The notes below the pieces were generated by a model that saw only the letters and a list, made by a program, of their open reading frames with translations, was not told where the DNA came from and did not search any database. From Clostridia bacterium (lineage in GTDB: Bacteria; Bacillota; Clostridia; Oscillospirales; CAG-272): 33,660 nt of DNA. This document shows positions 24,048 to 33,660 of this stretch, piece by piece (the first letter of the stretch is position 1; each line of letters opens with the position of its first letter). The DNA lies in contig JAFTCN010000060.1 in assembly GCA_017454675.1 (NCBI GenBank), positions 1 to 33,660 of the forward strand, written 5' to 3'. The position numbers and the translations under genes were made by a program.

Positions 24048-25466
24048 TTATCTCTTCTCGAAGCGGATATATCCGTCCGACTCGCCGGTGGCGGCAAAGC
24101 CGTTTCCCTCGATCATCCTCTTCGACGCGGTGTTCTCAGGCAGGCATCTGGCGCGGCATCTCACCCCCAGCGTTTTCTCCGCGAACCCCGTAAGCATGCC
24201 GAAGGCCTCTTTGCCGATGCCCCGGCCGTGGTAATCCGGCACGACGCGGCAGCCGATCTCGGCGCCGCCGTCCCCGGTGAACTGCCAGATTATCCCCTCG
24301 CCTATCATCGGGCCGTCTTCATCCGTTCGGATCGCGAAGTTCACCGAATCGCCCGCCGCCTGGTCGGTCATGACCGATTCGTAGAAGGTATCCGCGTCCG
24401 GCGGCTGCGTGATGTTTATGTCCTCTCTGTAGTCGTATCCCCACATGCGGTTGTTCTCCGTATCCGTGTTGATCGCGAGATACGCCTCCCTGTCCCGCTC
24501 GAATATCGGCGTGAGAACGACGCCCTTCCCGCGCAGGACGGGCAGCCTTCCGTATACGGCGAAGGCGGGCGAATGGACGTGCACGAGATACTTGTCGCGC
24601 ACCTCGACCGGCAGGTACTGGAGCTTCGACGTCCGGAGCCCCGGGTCTCCCGAATCGTCCTCGCGGTCGACATACGCGATCTTCCCGCCGTACATCTCTC
24701 CCGCGAGCCTGACGAACCCGCGGAACATGGCGGGATACGCGCCTTCGTACCTCCGAAGCGCCTTTTCGACGTGTATGAACAGAGTGTCGCCGCAGACCTC
24801 GCCGATCGAGAAAGCGGCAGTGAGTCCTTCGACTTCGATGCACGCGCCGAAGAGCCCGAACGACTCGGGGGCGTCGAACAGCCTGCGGGTGCCCGCAAGC
24901 TCCATCTCCTCGAGGAGCGTCCTTCCCGGGTGCTCCTTTTCGTATTCGTCGAGCATAGCCATGACGGCCGGACGGTCTGCGCAAGAGAGCAGACGGACAC
25001 GCGGCTCGCCGTACAGCTTCGTGAATCTGTTTATGTGGTTTCGCTGTCCGCTGTATCTCCTGCCCGCGAAGGTCGAGACGTCGGAGAAGGCGTATATGTA
25101 GTCGCTCCAGCGCCGTCTGAATGCGCTCATGACCGGACGGAGGCGTTCGTCGGCCCCGATGACGCGGAGAGTATCTCTGTCGACGGCGAAAAACCGCAGC
25201 GGCAGAGAGTTCTCCCGCGTGTATTCCAGCAGTTCGCCGACCATTCCGTACGGGTCGGCTCCGACCGGATAGCTGAACGAGATCTGGTCTCCCGCGGTCT
25301 GGCAGACCGAGAAGGTGTCCTCCCGCACGAAAAATCTGATATCCGCGCCCTCCTGCCACATGTACAGCAGCCCCGGAGTGAGATCGCTGACGCGGGGGGC
25401 GGCTGCGCGCAGACAGGGCAGCATGCGGTGCAGACTGACGTCGGAAAAAGGTTCGACAGTAAGCAT
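24048..25466 (-). CDS. Fusion: LPG_synthase_C (DUF2156) domain + GNAT acetyltransferase
   Basis: 472 residues. The first ~300 match the soluble C-terminal domain of phosphatidylglycerol lysyltransferases, itself a double GNAT fold: FSVCQTAGDQISFSYPVG, FAGRRYSGQRNHINRF, AFSIGEVCGDTLFIHVEKA, YVDREDDSGDPGLRTSKLQY. Residues ~305-472 are a RimJ-like N-acetyltransferase with the acetyl-CoA loop VVPDYHGRGIGKEAF and CLPENTASKRMIEGNGF. No membrane segments, so it does not make lysyl-phosphatidylglycerol alone. A cytoplasmic acyl- or aminoacyl-transfer role is likely. This pairing is, to my memory, also seen in other clostridia. It is transcribed from its own promoter at 25517-25546, divergent from the fakA operon. 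Ribosome binding site weak (AGGA). Confidence 0.8.
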   Translation of the reverse strand: MLTVEPFSDVSLHRMLPCLRAAAPRVSDLTPGLLYMWQEGADIRFFVREDTFSVCQTAGDQISFSYPVGADPYGMVGELLEYTRENSLPLRFFAVDRDTLRVIGADERLRPVMSAFRRRWSDYIYAFSDVSTFAGRRYSGQRNHINRFTKLYGEPRVRLLSCADRPAVMAMLDEYEKEHPGRTLLEEMELAGTRRLFDAPESFGLFGACIEVEGLTAAFSIGEVCGDTLFIHVEKALRRYEGAYPAMFRGFVRLAGEMYGGKIAYVDREDDSGDPGLRTSKLQYLPVEVRDKYLVHVHSPAFAVYGRLPVLRGKGVVLTPIFERDREAYLAINTDTENNRMWGYDYREDINITQPPDADTFYESVMTDQAAGDSVNFAIRTDEDGPMIGEGIIWQFTGDGGAEIGCRVVPDYHGRGIGKEAFGMLTGFAEKTLGVRCRARCLPENTASKRMIEGNGFAATGESDGYIRFEKR

Positions 25467-25491
25467 AAAAAAGTCCTGATCTGAATCATTC

Positions 25492-25508
25492 TCACGGCTT
25501 CGCCGTGA
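25492..25508 (-). other. Hairpin in the GNAT gene leader
   Basis: TCACGGC (25492-25498) and GCCGTGA (25502-25508) make a 7-bp stem with a three-base loop within the first bases of the predicted transcript. It could stabilise the 5' end. There is no U-run, so it is not a terminator. Confidence 0.5.
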
Positions 25509-25516
25509 ACAAACAT

Positions 25517-25546
25517 ATTATAGCATGGCCCGCGGGCATATGTCAA
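25517..25546 (-). promoter_or_regulatory. Promoter of the GNAT/PHP unit, with palindrome
   Basis: On the minus strand TTGACA (25546-25541), 18 bases and TATAAT (25522-25517), both perfect boxes. The spacer contains the palindrome GCCCGCGGGC (25528-25537), a possible operator. The divergent fakA promoter begins 39 bases away. Confidence 0.8.
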
Positions 25547-25585
25547 GAAAACATGAGCCGCGTGCGGGCGAAGCATTATTCTCTC

Positions 25586-25614
25586 TTGACAAAAGCGGCC
25601 GAATAGAGTATACT
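25586..25614 (+). promoter_or_regulatory. Promoter of the fakA-degV-plsX-acp-lacZ operon
   Basis: TTGACA (25586-25591), 17 bases and TATACT (25609-25614), about 80 bases before the fakA start. A second AT-rich TATAAT-like hexamer lies near 25622. I looked for a FapR- or FabT-like operator and saw none. Confidence 0.8.
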
Positions 25615-25695
25615 TTGCGTATATAATAGAGGAATATCAGGCAGTCACCGGCCGTGTTAAATAAATTTATATAAATTATGTGAGAGGTCTTATAT

Positions 25696-27351
25696 ATGTC
25701 CACTGAACGGATCGACGGAAAAGTCTACACTGAAATGGTGCGGAACGGGGCTTCGATCCTCGGAAGCTACCGAAGCGTCGTGAACGAGCTGAACGTTTTT
25801 CCGGTCCCGGACGGGGATACCGGAGACAACATGTACATGACGATCAACTCGGGCGCCGAGATGCTGAAGGATCGGCCGGCTGAGCTCGACCGGGCATCGG
25901 ATCTCGCGGCGCGCGGAATGCTATTCGGAGCGAGGGGCAACTCGGGAGTGATCCTCTCCCGGATCTTCTACGGCATAGCGAAGGGCTTCGAGGGGATGGA
26001 GAGCACCGACGTGTACGGGTTCGCCAGAGCTCTCGAGAGAGGCGTCACCGAGGCCTACGGGGCCGTCGCGGAGCCTGTGGAGGGCACCATCCTCACCGTC
26101 TACCGCGAAGCGGTGAGATACGCCGCCGACCGACTGAACGGGGCGAGCACCGTCGAATCGTTCACCGACGACTTTGCGTCGGAGATGCACCGCTCGCTCG
26201 AGCACACGCCCGAGCTCCTCGCGGTGCTCAAGGAGGCGGGGGTCGTCGACAGCGGGGGAGCCGGCCTCGTATATATCGTCGAGGGTATGCGCGAGTCGCT
26301 CGCGGGCTTTATCGCGACGGCCGAGGCACTCACGCCCGACACCGGCCGGAAAACGCCCGATCTGTCCGCCTTCACCGAGAACGACGTCCTGACTTCGGGC
26401 TACTGCACCGAGTTCCTGCTCCGTCTGCAGAGATGCAAGAACGGCGACCCCGAAGAATTCGATCCCTCGGGGTTCATAGAATGGGTGAAGAAGCATGGCA
26501 GTTCGGTCGTGGCCTTCCGCGACGGCAGCGTGCTCAAGATCCACGTGCACACTATGCGTCCTGGCGACATACTGAACGAGGCCCAGAAGTACGGCGAGTT
26601 CCTCACTCTCAAGATCGAGAACATGACGCTCCAGGAGAACAGCTCGACGGTCGCCAACCGCTTCGAGATCCCGAAGCTCAAATACAGAAAGCGCTACGGC
26701 ACCGTCGCGGTCGCTTCGGGAGCCGGCATCACAGAGACGTTCCGCGAACTCGGCTGCGACGCCGTCGTCGAGGGCGGCCAGAGCATGAACCCGTCGGTCG
26801 AGGACCTCGTCAGAGCGATCGGGAGCGCCGCGGCGGAGACGGTCTTCGTCTTCCCCAACAACGGCAACGTCATACTCACCGCCGGGCAGGCCGCGGCTCT
26901 CTGCCCCGACACCCGCGTCATCACCGTGCGCACGCACTCGGCGGGCGAGGGATACGCCGCCATGTCGGTCTTCGACGCCGACGAAAAGGACCCGGACAAG
27001 ATTCTGCGCGACCTTGAGGAGGCCGCGGCCTCGGTCGTCACCGGAAACGTCTCCGCGGCGGTCCGCGACTCCGAGTTCGACGGCATCCGCGTAAGGAAAG
27101 GCCAGTATCTGGGCTTTACCAGAGACAGGATCCTCACGGCCTGCGACCGCAGGGCGGACGCGGTCACAGAGCTCGCATGCGAGCTCGACGCCGGAAAATA
27201 CGGGATCCTCATGCTCATACGCGGCGCGGGAGTCCCCGAAGAAGAGGGCGGCGAACTCGCGCGGGAGCTGCAGGCCCGTTTCCCCGACACCGAGCTCATA
27301 CCCATCGACGGCGGACAGCCGGTCTACGACTACATGCTCGTCCTCGAGTAG
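25696..27351 (+). CDS. fakA: Fatty acid kinase catalytic subunit (DAK2/YloV family)
   Basis: 551 residues. FakA phosphorylates fatty acids held by a DegV-type FakB partner, giving acyl-phosphate for phospholipid synthesis. The N-terminal DhaL/DAK2 kinase domain shows the magnesium/ATP loop NVFPVPDGDTGDNM (33-46), GARGNSGVILSRI (78-90) and EPVEGTILTV. VVDSGGAGLVYIVEGM follows at its end. The middle and C-terminal DegV-like parts include VHTMRPGDIL, the metal-binding-type HVH and PNNGNVILTAGQAA. Length is typical. The start has GAGAGG nine bases upstream. The next gene is a DegV protein, the natural partner, and then plsX, which supports this role over dihydroxyacetone kinase. Confidence 0.9.
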   Translation: MSTERIDGKVYTEMVRNGASILGSYRSVVNELNVFPVPDGDTGDNMYMTINSGAEMLKDRPAELDRASDLAARGMLFGARGNSGVILSRIFYGIAKGFEGMESTDVYGFARALERGVTEAYGAVAEPVEGTILTVYREAVRYAADRLNGASTVESFTDDFASEMHRSLEHTPELLAVLKEAGVVDSGGAGLVYIVEGMRESLAGFIATAEALTPDTGRKTPDLSAFTENDVLTSGYCTEFLLRLQRCKNGDPEEFDPSGFIEWVKKHGSSVVAFRDGSVLKIHVHTMRPGDILNEAQKYGEFLTLKIENMTLQENSSTVANRFEIPKLKYRKRYGTVAVASGAGITETFRELGCDAVVEGGQSMNPSVEDLVRAIGSAAAETVFVFPNNGNVILTAGQAAALCPDTRVITVRTHSAGEGYAAMSVFDADEKDPDKILRDLEEAAASVVTGNVSAAVRDSEFDGIRVRKGQYLGFTRDRILTACDRRADAVTELACELDAGKYGILMLIRGAGVPEEEGGELARELQARFPDTELIPIDGGQPVYDYMLVLE

Positions 27352-27404
27352 GACCGGCAGAAAAAAACATATAACACCGCGTTTCCGCGGCCAAGGAGAA
27401 AAAA

Positions 27405-28274
27405 ATGCTCGTCCTGTTCACCGACACCGACACCGACATCACCCCGCAGGTGGCGAAGGAATACGGCTACCGGCTCATCAGCATGCCGTACACCGTGGGA
27501 GACACCGACGTACATCCCTACGCCGACTCCGACACCTTCGATTTCAAACCCTTCTACGACATGCTCCGGGGAGGCACGATCCCCAAGACGAGCGCCATCG
27601 GCAGCGAGGCTTACGTATCTTATTTCGAGCCCGTGTTTGCCGCCGGCGACGACATACTCTACGTTCACTTCTCGAGGGCTATGACGGCCACGTTCGACGT
27701 CATGGACAAGACCGTCGCCGAACTGCTGAAGAAATACCCCGAACGCAGATTCTACGCGATCGACACGATGAGCATCACTATCGGGTGCTACTACCTCGTC
27801 CGCGAGATCGGCGACCTCTACCTTCAGGGAAAGACGGCCGAGGAGCTCGTGGCGTACGCCGAACGGGAGATACAGCACACAGCCCTCTACTTCTTTGCCG
27901 ACGACCTCAAGTTCTTCAGGGCCAGCGGACGCGTCAGCGGGATCGCCGGCGCGATGGGCACCCTGCTCGGGATCCGGCCGATCATATACGTCGACAAGAC
28001 CGGGCGCATGGTCAGCATCGGCAAGGAAAAGGGGCGCAAAAACGCCGTCGAACATCTGCTCCGGACGGTCGACGAACTCGGCGACAGCATAAAGGAGCAC
28101 AGGGTGATCATCGGTCACACGGACGCACCCGAGATCGCCGACGAGGTCGAGGCGCGGCTCATAGAGAGGTTCGGGTCCGACCTGCGCACCGAAAAGGTGA
28201 TCGTCAACCCCACGATCGGCAGCCACTGCGGCCCGAACGGCGTCGGCATCTGCTTCCACGCGATACACAGATAA
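27405..28274 (+). CDS. DegV family protein, probable fatty-acid-binding FakB
   Basis: 289 residues. DegV/FakB proteins hold a fatty acid for FakA to phosphorylate. The N-terminal strand pattern LFTDTDTDIT, the carboxylate-binding Thr-Ser (62-63, PKTSAIG), LYVHFSRAMTATFD, RRFYAIDT, KFFRASGRVSGIAGA and IIYVDKTGRMVSIGK, and the C-terminal GSHCGPNGVGI with its histidine all fit. The usual glutamine after Thr-Ser is replaced by alanine, which may alter chain preference. AAGGAG precedes the ATG. Position between fakA and plsX strongly suggests it is the FakB of this kinase. Confidence 0.88.
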   Translation: MLVLFTDTDTDITPQVAKEYGYRLISMPYTVGDTDVHPYADSDTFDFKPFYDMLRGGTIPKTSAIGSEAYVSYFEPVFAAGDDILYVHFSRAMTATFDVMDKTVAELLKKYPERRFYAIDTMSITIGCYYLVREIGDLYLQGKTAEELVAYAEREIQHTALYFFADDLKFFRASGRVSGIAGAMGTLLGIRPIIYVDKTGRMVSIGKEKGRKNAVEHLLRTVDELGDSIKEHRVIIGHTDAPEIADEVEARLIERFGSDLRTEKVIVNPTIGSHCGPNGVGICFHAIHR

Positions 28275-28278
28275 AAAC

Positions 28279-29304
28279 ATGATAAAGATCGTTCTCGACT
28301 GTCTCGGAGGCGACGGAGGCACCGCGGCAACGGCAGGCGGCGCGCTGCTCGCGCTCGACCGCGATCCCGATCTGTCGCTGGTGCTCGTCGGCGATGAACC
28401 GGAAATAAAGTCGGTCCTCTCGGCAAGGCCAGGCATCGCGCGTCGCACCGAGACCGTCCACGCGCCGGACGTCATCACCGGCGACGACAAGCCTACCGAC
28501 GCCATAAGGCTCAAGAAGGACAGCTCGCTCATAAAGTCGATATCCCTGCTCCGCTCCGACGACAGCCTTGCCGGGCTCGTCTCGACCGGCGCCACAGGGG
28601 CGATCGTGGCCTGCGCGACGCTCCGGCTCGGGCGCGTCCGCGGAATCCGCCGCCCCGCCTTCTGCCCCATCCTGCCGAACATGAAAGGCGGGATCGTCGG
28701 GATATGCGACAGCGGAGCCAACATGGAGGTGACTCCGGAGATGCTGCTGCAGTACGCGGTCATGGGAAGCATGTATCTCGAAACGGTATTCGGGATCGAC
28801 TCCCCCCGCGCGGCGCTGCTCAACGTCGGTACCGAGGAGGAAAAGGGCGACGACCTTCACAGAGAGGCCTTCGCGCTGCTCCGGAGCTGCCCGTACGTCA
28901 ACTTCACCGGAAACATGGAGGGGCGGGAGCTCCTCTCGGGGAGATACGACCTTGCCGTCTGCGACGGCTTCTCGGGCAACGTAATGATCAAGACGGTCGA
29001 AGGGACCGCCCTGCAGCTGATGAAGAAGATAAAGAAGGACATCTACAGCCGCGGGATATACAAGTTCGGAGCCCTCTTCATGAAGAGGATGTTCGCCGAG
29101 GAGAAGGAGTTCATGAACTACCAGAACTACGGCGGGAGCGTGATGCTGGGGATCGAGAAGACTGTCGTCAAGGGCCACGGTTCGGGCGACGCGTCGGCGG
29201 TCGCCAGGTGCATCGAACAGGCGTATACCATGGAAAAGAACGCGTACGCGCCGAAGCTTGCCGAGGTCATTGAAAAGATCGAAGCCGGGGCCGTGACAGG
29301 CTGA
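28279..29304 (+). CDS. plsX: Phosphate acyltransferase PlsX
   Basis: 341 residues. PlsX exchanges acyl groups between acyl-ACP and phosphate, giving the acyl-phosphate used for glycerol-3-phosphate acylation. Recognised by IVLDCLGGDGG (usually DAMGGD-), TGATGAIVA, ILPNMKGGIVGICDSGAN, LLNVGTEEEKGDD, NFTGNMEGRELLSG and VCDGFSGNVMIKTVEG. It is peripheral to the membrane. It starts four bases after the degV stop, so the two are probably coupled. With fakA, degV and acp it forms a fatty-acid activation cluster. The downstream glycerol-phosphate acyltransferase PlsY is not in the window. Confidence 0.93.
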   Translation: MIKIVLDCLGGDGGTAATAGGALLALDRDPDLSLVLVGDEPEIKSVLSARPGIARRTETVHAPDVITGDDKPTDAIRLKKDSSLIKSISLLRSDDSLAGLVSTGATGAIVACATLRLGRVRGIRRPAFCPILPNMKGGIVGICDSGANMEVTPEMLLQYAVMGSMYLETVFGIDSPRAALLNVGTEEEKGDDLHREAFALLRSCPYVNFTGNMEGRELLSGRYDLAVCDGFSGNVMIKTVEGTALQLMKKIKKDIYSRGIYKFGALFMKRMFAEEKEFMNYQNYGGSVMLGIEKTVVKGHGSGDASAVARCIEQAYTMEKNAYAPKLAEVIEKIEAGAVTG

Positions 29305-29326
29305 GACCCGGGTACAGCGTCATCAT

Positions 29327-29344
29327 CGCGGCTCCGCAGCCGCG
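29327..29344 (+). other. Hairpin between plsX and the membrane protein gene
   Basis: CGCGGCT and AGCCGCG pair over 7 bp with a four-base loop. It is followed by AT-rich sequence without a clear U-run. It may partly terminate or process the operon transcript after plsX. Confidence 0.4.
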
Positions 29345-29373
29345 GCATAATAAAAGCAGAAAGAGGTAACACC

Positions 29374-30039
29374 ATGGCAGAATTTCAGGCTGCGGGAAAG
29401 GAGAGACGCCTCTTCCGCACGGCGGGGATCCTTTTCATCATCATCGCGGCATCCACCATCGTCCTGCGCCTTCTCACCGACATCCTCCTCTACAACTACG
29501 GAGCGGGAACGCTGGCCCAGCTGACCGGCGGCACGTTAGGTTTCACCGCCCTGCTCTACATCTTCATCGATATCGCGCACGCCGCGCTCTTCGTCGTGCT
29601 GGCGGTCATGCTCTTTCTCGGAAAGGAAAAGCCCGCCGGGGCGATCCTGGCCGTAATTGCCGGGATGTCGTTCATCGAAAACCTCCTGACCGAGTTCTCA
29701 AAGATCGGCTCCGGGATATCCTTCAACGTCTCGTGGCTGCTGTCGTCGATGGGCTGGATCAACACCCTGACGATCACCGTCCTTGTCGTCCTGCTGCTGT
29801 TCGGAGTTTTCCGCAGGGCGTCGAAGCCGGTCGGCATCGCGGTCGGAATACTGATGCTGGTCACGGCAGGAGGGACGTTCCTCTCGGCGGTCATCTCGTC
29901 GCTGAGGACGCTTTCGTCCACGAGCAGCCCCGTGATCGCTATAATTATGGCGCAGACGATTCTCTTCTCCGTCATAGGGGTGCTGACGTCCCTGGCCAAG
30001 GCGCTGATCTCCTTCGGACGCGCCCTGAAGGAAGAATGA
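29374..30039 (+). CDS. Polytopic membrane protein of unknown function
   Basis: 221 residues with about six hydrophobic segments (near 16-36, 55-77, 84-100, 120-142, 150-172 and 186-205). A short basic N-terminus (KERR) and a basic C-terminus (FGRALKEE) fit an inside location for both ends. I recognise no family motif. AGAGG lies six to seven bases before the ATG. It sits between plsX and acp within a lipid-precursor operon, which makes a role in fatty-acid or phospholipid handling plausible, for example uptake or organisation of the acyltransferases at the membrane. That is inference from context only. Confidence 0.7.
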   Translation: MAEFQAAGKERRLFRTAGILFIIIAASTIVLRLLTDILLYNYGAGTLAQLTGGTLGFTALLYIFIDIAHAALFVVLAVMLFLGKEKPAGAILAVIAGMSFIENLLTEFSKIGSGISFNVSWLLSSMGWINTLTITVLVVLLLFGVFRRASKPVGIAVGILMLVTAGGTFLSAVISSLRTLSSTSSPVIAIIMAQTILFSVIGVLTSLAKALISFGRALKEE

Positions 30040-30073
30040 TTCAATTAACAACGAAAGTGAGCAAACAGCAAAA

Positions 30074-33384
<3,311 letters not shown>

Positions 33385-33411
33385 CGGTACCTGCCGTGAA
33401 CTGCATTAATT

Positions 33412-33455
33412 GAAAACGCCGGGCGGGGATCACGCGATCCACGCCCGGCGTTTTC
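33412..33455. terminator. Bidirectional intrinsic terminator after lacZ
   Basis: GAAAACGCCGGGCG (33412-33425) is perfectly complementary to 33442-33455, with a second small pairing (GGATC with GATCC) inside. The plus-strand stem ends in TTTTC and the minus strand likewise, so it can act in both directions. It lies 28 bases after the lacZ stop. Confidence 0.85.
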
Positions 33456-33469
33456 ATTCTTTAGGACTG

Positions 33470-33660
33470 TTAAGGCAATACCGCACAATTCAACGCACGC
33501 GTCTTGACGGCTCTTTTTTCGCCTGTTATGACGTCGAAATCAGGTTTCGTTCAAGGAACGAAACCCAAAAACCGCCTGTTTTCCTGCGATTTCTCAGTCA
33601 AAACAGGCACAAAAATCTCTCGCCAATACACGCACGCGAATTGTGCGGTATTGCCTTAAG
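33470..33660. mobile_element. MITE-like element with 22-bp terminal inverted repeats
   Basis: About 191 bp flanked by perfect 22-bp inverted repeats beginning TTAAGGCAATACCGCACAAT (33470-33491 and 33639-33660). Inside are a second, nearly perfect inverted pair (33521-33532 with 33597-33608, 11 of 12) and a central palindrome GGTTTCGTTC...GAACGAAACC (33543-33565). It has no ORF of note. The whole element can fold on itself, as in non-autonomous transposon derivatives. The target duplication cannot be judged because the window ends at the right tip. The transposase family is unknown. Confidence 0.7.

Noticed and set aside
23196..25484. 762-codon plus-strand open frame
   Set aside because: Antisense to the PHP-chagasin and GNAT genes, both of which carry clear family motifs.
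33470..33660. CRISPR-like repeats at the window end
   Set aside because: The repeats are inverted and nested, not regularly spaced direct repeats, and no cas gene is present.

Overview
The window looks like a chromosomal segment from a fairly GC-rich member of the Firmicutes, most likely an uncultured gut or rumen clostridium (Oscillospirales-like). The reasons are the gene families (FakA/DegV/PlsX fatty-acid kinase system, MsmX/UgpC-type sugar ATPase, PrsW and CPBP membrane proteases, a secreted DUF4838 protein, a large GH2 beta-galactosidase), strong Shine-Dalgarno sites, sigma-A type promoters and the group II intron type. No rRNA, tRNA or CRISPR array was seen.

Left part (1-7700) is accessory. 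On the minus strand the 5' end of a group II intron leaves the window at position 1. It is inserted just behind a terminator-like hairpin that belongs to a ~170 bp intergenic repeat. A second copy of that repeat lies at 2130-2308 and ends a minus-strand operon of two lipoproteins and a double-length ABC-2 type permease. Gene remnants related to one another lie beside both repeat copies, and a lone ABC ATPase (822-1742, plus strand) sits between them. The lipoprotein/permease operon is visibly AT-richer than the rest of the window. It is preceded by a perfect consensus promoter, a 35-codon ORF with a good ribosome binding site, and an intrinsic terminator whose stem contains the ORF's stop codon: the layout of an attenuator with leader peptide, or of a free-standing small-peptide gene.

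Middle part (7700-25500) is GC-rich and entirely minus strand. Reading from the right: a LPG_synthase_C-GNAT fusion and a PHP-chagasin-like fusion ending at a strong terminator; a PrsW protease followed by a compact NAD salvage set (pncA, nadE, a nicotinate/NMN adenylyltransferase, pncB) that covers every step from nicotinamide to NAD; then a DUF4838 lipoprotein, a membrane-anchored alpha/beta hydrolase with a long Ala/Glu/Lys tail, and Tex. After these come the MsmX/UgpC-type ATPase with its own promoter element and terminator, and a CPBP protease - TadA/Mpg fusion - LysA operon.

Right part (25586-33384) is one plus-strand operon from a promoter divergent to the GNAT gene: fakA, degV/fakB, plsX, an unknown membrane protein, acyl carrier protein, and a GH2 beta-galactosidase that overlaps the acp stop codon. 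The first genes form a pathway that activates exogenous fatty acids and exchanges acyl-phosphate with acyl-ACP. The window ends with a bidirectional terminator and a ~191 bp MITE-like element with 22 bp terminal inverted repeats.
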